From NCBI GenBank assembly GCA_002633005.1, contig NMRA01000111.1:738656-802655 (forward strand): a stretch of 64,000 bases of DNA. Direction: 5' to 3'. This document shows positions 24,601 through 35,000 of the stretch, piece after piece. The notes below the pieces were generated by a model that saw only the letters and a program-made list of their open reading frames with translations, did not search any database and was not told where the DNA came from. Made by a program: the position numbers and the translations under genes. Positions within the stretch are counted from its first letter, which is position 1, and every line of letters begins with the position of its first letter. The DNA is from Phoronis australis. Taxonomy: Eukaryota; Phoronida; Phoronidae.

Positions 24601-25050
24601 TGTTCTCTACAGTAATTTGCCATATTGTAAAAATATTTTTACATTCATATGTTTGTGTACTGATTGTCCTTAATCGTTGTATTTGCTGTCTAGTTGTGGT
24701 TAGTATCGTAGTTCGTCGCGTTTGTCATTGAAATATTCCAAGTAATTCTTTAAAGCAGCAGACAAAGAACAAGATTGTGTGGTAGCTAGTTGGACTGAAT
24801 TAACACTTACAGTTGAGTCTGAAGTTAGTGCATGACAAACCTGAGGTGCTTATGCACTATGTATGGTAGTACTAGAATAGTTGGACAGCATTTACTTCGT
24901 GCTTGATGTTGAAAGTTGTTCAACAACGACTGTTACTTTTCTTCATTTCAGATTAAGTTCGAGTGTGGTCTAGAAGATAAATTGCTAAGTGTAAGAGAGT
25001 CAAGTATCTGTGAATACTACTTCATCATGACTTCTCCAGCTGCGTGTTAA
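18689..25050 (+). CDS. Membrane-anchored glucosidase II beta-like protein with MRH lectin domain (6 exons)
   Basis: Exons: 18689-19126, 19969-20060, 20553-20668, 23500-23657, 24255-24485, 24952-25050. All introns are GT-AG and phases agree, giving 377 codons plus TAA. Residues 1-12 are basic, 13-33 are one hydrophobic segment with no obvious cleavage site, so a type II signal anchor is likely. Residues 34-125 are a hydrophilic stem. Residues 140-173 and 178-236 are the paired Cys/Asp modules of the glucosidase II beta N-terminus (NDNYCDCVDGTDEPG, NDGICDCCDGSDEW). Residues 217-268 look helical. Residues 269-377 are an MRH domain (FEYKVCPF, then SRSS, CEYY and a terminal PAAC). Known PRKCSH is a soluble ER subunit with a signal peptide, acidic stretch and ER-retention tail; here the anchor is present and the acidic stretch and retention tail are absent. 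A Golgi or ER membrane lectin is inferred. The AG at 18676-18677 suggests an upstream non-coding exon. One more phase-0 exon between exons 4 and 5 cannot be excluded. Confidence 0.88.
19607..19752 (+). repeat. 29-bp tandem repeat, five units
   Basis: Unit TTGCTGTTATTACTTATTAT followed by ATATAAATG, repeated about five times with one-base variants (AATG/ATTT). It lies in intron 1 of the glucosidase II beta-like gene, 0.2 kb before exon 2. Confidence 0.9.
20940..22422 (-). repeat. Higher-order dispersed repeat, copy 2 (inverted), in intron 3 of the glucosidase II beta-like gene
   Basis: This is the reverse complement of the repeat at 6.5-8.5 kb, from the terminal palindrome and GACGGCATAATG end at about 20,945-20,990 to the shared left flank ending at about 22,422 (GAGCAACGC side). 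It has fewer internal units than copy 1, so unit number varies. It lies between exons 3 and 4 of the glucosidase II beta-like gene and is antisense to it. Confidence 0.85.
21131..22019 (-). promoter_or_regulatory. Array of CTCF-like motifs, reverse orientation
   Basis: The same core read on the minus strand (plus-strand forms GTGCCCCCTAGTGG and GCGCCTCCTAGTGG) occurs at 21131, 21260 (one change), 21412, 21561, 21706 (degenerate), 21867 and 22009 (degenerate). The orientation is opposite to the array at 6.9-8.3 kb, so the two arrays converge. Confidence 0.42.
22500..22534. other. Perfect 15-bp hairpin
   Basis: GCAGTTCTTATAATG, loop GTCAA, CATTATAAGAACTGC. Located in intron 3 of the glucosidase II beta-like gene about 80 bp beyond the inverted higher-order repeat. 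No direct-repeat flank was seen. Confidence 0.7.
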
Positions 25051-26643
25051 ACCTGTGTTGGCAATATTGGTGATACTACTTCTCGTGCTTCTCAGCAGCC
25101 GGCTGTTCATTCCATCAGGCCATAATACTGTGAACAATGTCAGTGAGTTAAATAAATGAACAGAGCTAATCGGAACGTTTGGTCTTGCAAACTTCGCATT
25201 GTTGTGGAGGAATATCTGCTCAACTTTTGTTATTGTAGTGATTTTCATTGTTATTTAATAAACTTTATGCTCACAATCCCGCTTCTACTGCAACATCGAA
25301 ACTCATGCATTGCAACATTATCTTTGAATTATTGTGCAATATATGTAGGTTGTGGGTCTTCCTGTGTAACCATTATAACATTAGCCACCTTCTAGTTATC
25401 AGCTCTCTCTTTGGTTCTGTGATATTTACCCACAATGCTCTGCATTTGTTGGGCACTGCTAGGGTGCTAAACACTACTTCGCATTTAGTTTTGCTTTTAT
25501 ATAGTGAGTTGGAATCCAGAAGTTGAAAAGCCAATTGAGGTGTGATCAATATTTCATTGCTTGTTTCACTTGGCTTAGAAGTACATGTATGTTAGCAGCC
25601 CTACCTTTCCAAACTTTAACCAGTCGTGTTTTGCTACCAACCTGGAAGAGGAGAGTTGAATCCAGGATGTGGAATTGATGTAAACTGAGATTCAAAACAA
25701 TGCAATTATTGGCTCATGGTGCTGAAATGGATTGCTTTTAAGATGTACCCATTGTGGTTTGTAGTAGTCTAGTACTGCATTCCATTATGATTGACCTTGA
25801 TTGTAAATTCATCAGTAGATTTAAAAAATATAATATGGTAATTAAATGAGTTATTTTGCACTTGGTAACAGTGAAGTAGACTTCCATTTTATGGATTTTC
25901 ACAAAATAACACTTTTCAGTGTCTGCCATGCTCTACTCAGTGGTAACTGGTATAAGAATAATAGTATTGTTGAAGACATTTGTGACTTTGGCAGTCATGG
26001 GAAATTTACAAAGAAATCAGGTGCCATGGGAATTGATCAATAAGTGTAGAATTTGGAGAGGAAGAAAATGTTAAGGGAAATGTTTACAGCCTCATTGCTG
26101 GGGGATCTTCTTCATAGGAGCTTAGTGCCCCTTAAAAGTGCTACTTCGAAAATTCTATGACTGGTGGAGATGAACAAATTTTGGATACGGGGGCAGGGTT
26201 GAAAGAATTGTGACTGTTGGGAGTGGGGGATCTCCAGACATGTAGCTTAGGGTCCCAATTAAGAAACCTTAATCAGGCACTGTGTTTGCCTCACCTACAG
26301 GCCAAGTAATGATGATAAATCAAAGCCAGTGGTAGAGACACTGGAGTTTCAGAGGGTTTAAACTTTCCTGATATGACGAAAAAATATACCACAAGCCCTA
26401 AGTAGTACCTACAGCATTCGTACCCCACTCTCGAGGCTGAAAGCAAAAGATATTTTTTTTCGAAAATATCTCTGTAGCAGTATAATTTATCCACATTATC
26501 AAGGGAACTGTAATTCATGGTAAGAATTTGAGTCTATGAAGACTCTTTGGTTCTGGTTGAAAAGGTGTGGAGGAAAAACGGATACTCGAAAGACTCGAGT
26601 ATTAAATTTCTATGCAACGTGAGTCCTTTTAGTGGACATTCTC

Positions 26644-26680
26644 TGTATCGTATCGTATTGTATTGTATTGTATTATTGTA
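26644..26680 (+). repeat. TATCG/TATTG pentanucleotide microsatellite
   Basis: GTATCGTATCGTATTGTATT and further TGTATT units; imperfect. Intergenic, downstream of the glucosidase II beta-like gene. Confidence 0.8.
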
Positions 26681-28029
26681 TTTTACTTCTGTGTACCAGA
26701 CCTACTTTTTACTGATCACTTCACCCTGCAACTTTTTGGATTGTAGGCCGAAATTCTGTACATTTTTATTTAGCAAACTTACTCTTAATTTTTTTACTGT
26801 ACTCTTACTCAGACACTGAAATGTTCGGCTGTCACCCAGTATCATTCCAAGTGGTGTGGAGTGTCCTGTTGGAAAATGTAATTGTGAATGAAATTAAATG
26901 AAAGAAAAGTCTTATTCCAAAAGGAATTCATGGTTTGCTCTGTTTAGAACTGAGTGTTAACTTGTCTGTGCTCCCTGTAGGTACTAATGTCCACTAGCAT
27001 TTACAGAGAATGCGGTACACCACTCTGTGTGTTCTGTAAAATAACTTCACGCGGTTGTGCGCATGTGATGCAGGCCTGACATGTTCAAGAATCCGCCCAA
27101 TGTCAGTTCTCATTTATCAAGTGTTCAGGAAAAGTCTCCATGAAGCATTGCCAATTGGTATTTCCAACGTCACGCCACCGTGGTAACGATGCATTGTTAG
27201 CAGCGTGGCTTCTTAAAAATTTCACGGCGGCAACGGAACTTAAATTAATTTGCCCGTGAGCAAGTTGAAAAGAATCTTTCATTGGTAGTATGGTAATTAA
27301 TTGTTTATAAATATTTTTAACACAGCGTTCTGTAAAAGAGTGACTAATTTTTTAATAGGACTACAATTCAGATTTGAAGTTGTTTAGGCCGAGTTTGGAT
27401 GAGTGACAGATCTTTATTGCAGTCTCAAGTCAATGAGACCACGCCCACGCATGCAGTGACCCGCTGTGACAAGCTAACCTGGTGGACCAAATTGCCATTT
27501 TCTTCAAACTCGGAAATGCCCTCTGCATTATTTAACTAAATTTAGGACATTTTTACGTCAAAATTCATAGGTCATTGTGGTCTAAGTCAAAATTTATTTT
27601 TTTTTACAAAAAAAAAACTAGTTCATAGCCGCTTTAAATGTACTACAAACCCTCCTTTTGTTGTCAATAAGACTTCTTTTCAGACTACTTTCCGCTATAT
27701 ACGGTCTCAACTCGGCTCAGATGAGTCATGGTTTAGTGGAGGGAAGGTCTGGCAGTAAGGGAGTGCTCGAGACCATATATGCGTTGGCGTAGCATGACCT
27801 GCTGCTTCGACGAGATAACTTGTCGCCAGATCTGTCTCTAGTTGTTTTTCCCGAAGCCCGGAAATCGCATGTAATCTGAGTAATTAGTGTGCCCTGAATG
27901 TCGCGTAACAAAAACCCATGTTTTACCGAAAAGGCGGGTTAATAGCCGCTTTAATACACGACATAATGCCGGTACCTTTTCAAAATTGTCCGTTTTGTTT
28001 AAAATTATTATTCAAGTTCAGCTTCCAGG

Positions 28030-28095
28030 CCCGTAACCATGCAGGGGGGGGGGGTTCCACCGAACCCCCCGCGGAAAGGCCGGGTCCAGCCCCTA
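28030..28095. repeat. Poly-G bearing repeat fragment
   Basis: GGCCCGTAACCATGCAGGGG followed by a G-run, then CCGAACCCCCCGCGG. Resembles the end of the G-rich families scattered at 30.1, 31.1 and 62.7 kb. No gene. Confidence 0.4.
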
Positions 28096-29524
28096 CCTTT
28101 CCGTTAAAGATGGGATATACTTGGACAACAACAACAAAATTGTTGCACCTACTGGTACTACTAAATACAATGATAACTAAAGTCAGTAACACTTTTCAAT
28201 TTACTTCACGTTATCATCGGGCCGTACCCGAATGGGTGCTTTGATTTGTGCAGACGATTAGAGGAGGCTTTATATGTTATTCATCGGCATTGAACGCGCG
28301 TGGTGGCTACAACAAAATAGGGTAACAAGGGAATGTAGAAGTAAATGTTTATACCTAGCTAGGGTATATAGCAGCGAGAGAGCTCCCAAAAAGTAGCTGC
28401 AGAGTGAATGTCTTAAAATCGACCAAGAAACAAAATAGCATAAAGTATAGGTTTGTCATTAGTGGCAGAGTACGGTAAAATGCTGACATTTTCAATTTTT
28501 CACTTCGGTTGTGGATTGGTGGATGCCATGCATGTGTGCCCGTGTGTGCGTTTCGTAAATTCAGTACACGCCGGTGATAATTAAGTTCACTATAGCCAGT
28601 ACTCCGTCGTCGCTCAAAAATCATTTGTGTACCGAATAATGGATAAATGATACGTGCGTCGCAAACTCGTTACAAGATGAAAAGGTGAGACCGAGGTAGG
28701 CGATATAAGGTCAGTCATTTATTATGACGAATAGAATTACGAGTAAATATAGTGAATACAGATGCTAAAATAAAAAATGATAATCTCTGGTAAGATGGGC
28801 AATAAAAAAGCCCACTCCCAGTCAACTTTTTGTCGCAAGTTCAGTTTTATATGGAGCATTTATCGTTTATAAAAACGAACAAGGTGTTGGCGAACTATGC
28901 ATTTATTAACATAAAATTTTAAAACTCGGTTTTTAGTAAAAAATGTCAAAATCAGCCACCTTTTCCAATAAACGCCAGCCGTATATTTGATCAATTTGTT
29001 TCACTGGCTCCAAGACGCTGTAAAACAAATTCAGATGAAATAATTTCTGTTGCTCTATAGGTTATTCGCCGGCGAACATTAAAGGCGACAGCGTGGCATG
29101 TTGAGCGACTCGTAAGCAAAAGCAAACGACGACCGAACTTATCACAACCGAGGTAGAACAATGACTGACTCGACTGCTCTCACAGTCAGACTATATGAAA
29201 AGAAATTGGCGCGAAATTCTTGCCTCCCAAAACGTCACTTCCGGAGTAGACGACGAGTAATTAATTAAATTACGAAAAGCAGTAAATAAGTGAAAAATAT
29301 GTCTGGGATAATCAACGAACCTTATTTTTGCTAAAAATGACATGAAAAAAGGTTGCCTTCGCCTTTAAGCTGCATGATCAAAGATAAAATCAATCTGTTT
29401 CTCCACGTTAGTGGCTCAGTTGAAATTCGGCTTTGGTGTGAGTTGGGCCATCAAACATCCAAAGACGTATTCAAGGGCAATCAGATTATCCGTTTAGGTT
29501 GTTGGTGATTCCATTATGATACTG

Positions 29525-29588
29525 TGGGCGGCGCAGCACTGAAAAAATGGGGGTATAGTCCCCCAGCGTTCCTGTGATGCACCGCCCA
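29525..29588. mobile_element. 64-bp GC-rich palindromic mini-element, followed by a partial second copy
   Basis: TGGGCGGCGCAGCACTG at the left and GCACCGCCCA at the right form the ends. From 29,612 the same left end (GGGCGGCGCAGCACTGAAAA) recurs, apparently as a partial or longer copy. Confidence 0.5.
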
Positions 29589-29929
29589 TAGTTATAGTCC
29601 ACGGGCGGCGCAGCACTGAAAAAAGGAGGGGGCTATTTGATAGGCCTCCAAGCCCTCCCCTAAAAAGCCTCGCGAGGTTTGCCGCACCACACTAAGAACT
29701 GTTCTCCCAAGCCACGTGTATGCCAAGTCGCGACAACCTCCGTCTCACTTTTATTGACTCACTCTATAATGGTTGATTAAATTTCATTGTGAAGAAAAGA
29801 TGACTACAAAACTCAAGTTGAGCAAATCCATAGCAAAAATGGAGAAAAAGTCCACCTGTATCAGTCAGGAGTCGACGTACAAACTAGTAAGCCTAGGTCC
29901 TATTTGCGGGAACACCGGGACTGGTCTTT

Positions 29930-30195
29930 GCAGTGGCAGATCTTCGTTTTCAGTAAGGGCGGGGGCCGCGGAGGCGGGGGGATATGGATTCGCTTGAGTG
30001 AGTCCGAGGCGCGTAGCGCCGAGCGGAGAGAAGGTAGGGAAGGGGTTCCCCCTCCCGTGTAATTTTTTTTGTTTTTAGTAGCTGATTTTATTTTCCTGGC
30101 GACAGTTTTAATTTTATTTTTGATCCTGTCCCGATCGGGGGGTCAGGGTTGGAGTGAACCCCCTGAACTCCCCCCGTAGATTCGCCTCTGGTTTG
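29930..30195. repeat. G-rich repeat element
   Basis: Contains GAGGCGCGTAGCGCCGAGCG, a G/C-rich palindromic stretch, and ends with GGGGGGTCAGGG..CCCCCCGTAGATTCGCCTC. Probably a non-autonomous element of the same broad class as the one at 62.7 kb. Confidence 0.4.
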
Positions 30196-31047
30196 CCTAA
30201 CGTTTACTTCATTTATTTGCCCAAATAAATCGATATCTATTAGGAGTGTCATTCGCCGGACACCCAACAGAATTTATGCCCTTGAGTTGTGACCAGTTTA
30301 GTTTCCTGGCCATTTCACCGCGTCGCTTGCGCCCGGGTTGACGCCCGGCTAAAGGTTTGCACAACAGAGGGCGACAGGATTTAGGTTCGACACTAGGTAG
30401 CGCTCAAGGGACCCGGGTGAAAAACAAAGCTGCGGTAGGTCTACCGTCTTCTGGCAATATGTTTCTCATTGCTTGATGTTATGTTTTATTTTACGTTCTC
30501 ATCTTCATTCCAGTGATCCTTTGTTTCTGTGTACGTCGTGGTTTTTACCGGCGACCTCTGTGCAAAGTGACACGTGGTGTTTTGTACAGATGAGAGTCAC
30601 GACTGAGAGTGAGAGCGAGACTGTTCCGATGTTCCCCAAAGCCAAAGGCCCTACTACAGGCTATACTATAGGCCACAGACACCTTTACACTACTACTGGG
30701 TTTCCGTTTTTGATTTCTACAGGATTCAAAATGCTTCTGAGCTACAACTCCTGGGCTAGACGCGACTCTGACACTGGACAGTACGGTAACAGTAATCAAC
30801 ACTGTTAGCCACTGCCCTGCCCCTGGCCCTGGCTTGCACACCAACCCACTCTTATTCCGTCACCATTTTGTGTTTTAAAACGTCTTAATAGCATTGTGTG
30901 CAGAGTGATGTGCTGGAAACTTTTTGAGGTGTTCTAAAATGTCCTCAACTGACTTGTTATCTGATCATGAAGACACAAATTCTTTACCCCAGCTTACATT
31001 ATTTAATGTTGCCCAAATCCTCAGTGATTGGCTAGAGCTTTCAGTTT

Positions 31048-31110
31048 TCAGCATAGGCGGATTTAGGGGGGGGGGGGTTGGGGCCAGGGGACCCGGGGGC
31101 CCCATGGGAT
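31048..31110. repeat. Poly-G repeat fragment (GGCGGATTTAGGGG end)
   Basis: GGCGGATTTAGG runs into a G-run, then GGGACCCGGGGGCCCC. Reverse-complement match to the right end of the element at 62,690-62,880. Confidence 0.4.
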
Positions 31111-31737
31111 GCCATAAAAAAATAAAACAGCAGGATCATGAGGAAATGTTGAGTTTATTAATTACCGGTAACCTCAGTAATTAACATTGTGCAGCTGAAA
31201 CAAGATTTAACAATGTGTGCAGCTTTAGTTTGTGTGTGCGAGAGAGGGGGGAGGGGGGGCTCAGACCCGATTTCAAGTGTCCGATTCAGACAACTGGCGC
31301 AATCGTAACGGAGCTATGGCTAAGTAATGGCGCTCCCGGTCGATATGTGCATGATATCCCAGGCAACCGGCAGTGGCGCTGCACACTACTACCCCGTTTC
31401 TGTCGTCTGCTCCACTGTGCAATGAAGAGAATTACTTTCATGCTTTTTCTGAGTGACGATGAAGAAACAGAAGCTGCTGGTAAGATGCAAATTTGAATCG
31501 AAGCCTTAGTGAATCACTCAGAAACTCATCATTCTCTCTTTGTCAAACATTAAAATTAAGACGATTCCCAAAGCAATCGCGTCATTGGTTAATGTCAACA
31601 CGAAAAACGGATTTGGTCCTGTGGGCAACTGAAGACCATTTCAAACACAACTTTTGTTACGAACTGGTTGCACAAAATATAAAGCGTGTAATAAGCATTA
31701 CATATAGAAACAGTTTTAGCGTATTGTAAGTGGAAGC

Positions 31738-31805
31738 ACAGTGGTGCAGCGGTAGCGCGCACGCTCAGGCAGTCAGGTCATGAGTTGGAGTCTGTGGCAT
31801 TTAAA
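31738..31805 (+). repeat. Possible tRNA-derived SINE head
   Basis: TGGTGCAGCGGTAGCGC resembles a polymerase III A box (TRGCNNAGYNGG), and about 35 bp later GAGTTGGAGTC resembles a B box (GGTTCGANTCC). It cannot be a functional tRNA because the arms do not fold. It lies about 290 bp upstream of the TMEM241 start. Confidence 0.35.
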
Positions 31806-32028
31806 TTTTTTCCAGATGGACGTGGTCTGTTTTTTTCTTTGATAATACTCCAAGAATTAAAATGCTTGTTTTTAGAGGCAAAAACAAAATTTCCTCCCGA
31901 TATGATATCTTAGATCTGCCATTGTGCAGTGTGTTTCATGTTGTAACCAAAGTGTTGATTTTCATTTTTTTTGTAGTCTGTCGCCTACCACGATTACCAT
32001 GTGGAAAAAGACTTGACAATGTTTGACC

Positions 32029-35000
32029 ATGGGTGCTGACTCAAGAGGTCGATGGTTGTCATTACTTACGCCAGCTGCTGATCATGTGGCCTGTTTACTC
32101 CCTGTTCATTGGCTGTTGTATATCTGTACCATATTTGTAAATAAGGCGAGTTTAAAGGATGGTCTGGCACAAACATGGTGTGGGCTGGTATCCAACTCCT
32201 GACACCATGTTATGTTGAATATAGGCTTGTGTGCATTCCTAATTAGCACCTATACACATTTATTCAGTTCCATAATGAATGGTCGAGATCTCTAATATGT
32301 GTGTACCCTGCAAATAGTAAAATGACTTACACTAATACAACAGCATGGATCAATTTGCACTGACAGTAAAGTGGTTAAAAATTGGGTCCAAATCTTTAGC
32401 TTGTGAAGTATGCATATATTGGCATATTGCTTAGAGATTGTAATGCCTTAGCAGGGGTCTGGGTGTGATACATTACCTTGACAAACTGACCTATTGGGCT
32501 GTCACGTTCATTAGACTTCCAAAAAGCTGGTGCTACTTTAAATATCATCTTTATTTATTTTGACAGGCAAGTGGAGAGCTAAATAATTGATTAATAGCTC
32601 TTGTGTTTTCTTTTCAGTACGTTTTGTCCATTCTACATTTCACCTATCCCACAATATTCCAGGGGTAAGTCATCACTGAATAAATGTTCTTTACCCAGAA
32701 TTCTTTATACCAGTTCTGACAAACACAAACCTGTTGTTTCGTAGTTTTACAAGCAAGCCACTTGAAAAGTGTTTTTACATGATGTGGGCAGTTTTACTTG
32801 ATAGCCTCAACTTCCATAAACTCCTAAACAATTATGTTTTCAGCTGCATGTGATTTAATATATGAAATTGCTTGAAACAGGTTGGCTTGAATAAAGTTAT
32901 TTTTTGAACACGTGTAATTAAAAAGGGGGCTAAAATTATATCTTTGTCCTCAGTTATGAACATCTTAAGGATGTATTAGCATGCTACTAACTTTGCTAAT
33001 GTACAGGAGGAACTAATTGAAACGACAATGCTATTTGAACGTAATCTGCGCTAAACAAAGTGGTGTTGTATTCACTGACAACTTATATTAATGTGAAAAA
33101 TTTCTGCAAATAGTTGACTTTTGCACTAATGACATACATTGGGGGCTTACATAGCCCCCATCAAGCAGTGCTATTCCCAACACCACATCACGGTACTTAC
33201 TGGACACGGTTGAGTGATTTACAGTGGGTCATTTCTACACAAAACTTGTTTTTTCAAGGTGATATATTAATTGACGAATACACAGAACATGCAAGGAAAA
33301 TAATGACGAACCCAGAAATCGCGAAACATTATATCTGGATTGTAGACGTACATAGATGAAAGTAGTATACATAGAACTATATACATGTAAGTAGTATCTA
33401 AAATAAGTATTTAAATATTTAGATATGCTATTACGAACAAAACAAAAATATGTACAAATATGGAAATCAGAAGCAACAAGAATTATAAGCGATGCATAAA
33501 AATTTACTAACATTGAGAATTCATTGAGAAAAAGGTCAAAGTTGAGACTACCATTTTATGTAACTTCAGTATAAAGTTATTATTACAGGAATTGAATGCA
33601 TTTACAATTTATTTTTCACTGAGTGCATGAAAGAGTGAGTTTCTTGGGTATTCGTTGAGGGCACATTTGAAGAAAATATGAGGATAAGATTGATGGTCAC
33701 CACATTTACAGTTTTGGAGAGACGTTGCCTAAACTTGTCAGAGTTGAGGAAATGAGCGGATCAAAATCAGTACAATGCTAATTCGTTTTCGTGGGGAACG
33801 TAGAATTGTGTCTGTGCTATTGAGTTGTCAAAATTATGAAAAACAGTTCTAAAATTGTTTTTTATTCTCATAAAAGAGTTGCTTTCCTTAACAAAGACTG
33901 GAAGAGAATTCCAGTTGTTGATGCGCATCATAACGCTAGACCTCCTGAATGCCTGACTGAATGATGGAGGAATTGCATATGGGGTGGAGGATCTCAAATC
34001 ACTACGATGGCCCTGTCTAGAATATAGATCAAATAATGTTTTGAAAGAGGCATTGTTGACACTGTTTAGTACTTTGAAAGTAAATGTGGTCATGTGAAGA
34101 TTGCGTTGAGTAGACAGTTTGGGCCACTTTGTAGACTATTCAAAACCTTAACACTATTGGATCCCCCGTAAGCTCCGGTTATGAGTGAGGCAGCTTGATA
34201 CTTGTTCTTCAAAACATTTGTCAATTTTCAATGTATTTCATATTCACATTGTCACTGCATCCTGTGTTTCTAACTAATTTGACCAAGGAGTCTCAGAGAT
34301 AAGGAATTTGCGTGCAAGTTCCACTTTAAAAGTTAACACATCATTAGGTTGGATGGTGAATGTTGAAACCATGTGCTGGGTTTTCATTTTGCAAGTGTCA
34401 AAGTTGCTATACTTGCAAAAGAATTATCTTGCAATGAGTTTATGAAAATATCAGAAACTGATGAAATAGTGAAGAATATATTGCAGGTGTTGTTAAAGGT
34501 GTTCTTAATAGTTACTGCATGTTTTATGTTTTTACTCTTCAGGTGGCAAACTCTTGTTGGTGCTGTTTTTTTAAGGTCAATGACATTAATGGGGAAAATT
34601 GACATGTCTGTGGCTGATATTAACAGGTGAGTCATACTGCAGAATGACCAGTGGGAAGATTATGGTAATTATTGGGGTTAAAGGTCACACTCGACTTAAC
34701 GCCCAGTCGCTCACGTCAGAATTTTCAACAGTTTCACTGTTTAATGTTCCTGATCTGTTGTATTTTGGCTATTTGTTTCCTTACCCTCGGCTTGATGAGT
34801 AAGTGTTTTACCCTGTGTGTAGATGTAGTTTTTCAAAAGGTTGAGTGCGGTCAAAACCAGTTTCATAAATCTTTTTATTTAACAAACGTTATGCTTAAAG
34901 TTACATCATATGTTAAGCTGTCATGTGGTCCTCTCCTATGACAACACTTGTAGCTCTTTGTACTGTCTTTCATATTCAACAGGTCGAATGTCACCCCGTC

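Larger units (their letters stand above)
25051..32028. other. Intergenic region between the glucosidase II beta-like gene and TMEM241
   Basis: The 3' untranslated region of the upstream gene presumably occupies its first few hundred bases. The rest is repeats (GC-rich mini-elements, G-run families, possible SINE head). TAGCCGCTTTAA occurs twice, at about 27,627 and 27,942, bracketing about 300 bp. No defensible exon. Confidence 0.5.

Noticed and set aside
27595-27625. Poly-T/poly-A stretch as a processed-pseudogene tail
   Set aside because: No coding remnant or target duplication beside it.
30938-31060. Start-like ATG with an acidic leader (MSSTDLLSDHEDTNSLPQ)
   Set aside because: The frame runs straight into a G-rich repeat, has no convincing donor, and matches no family.
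31738-31805. Functional tRNA gene
   Set aside because: Box-like sequences are present but acceptor and anticodon arms do not pair, so only a possible SINE head is listed.
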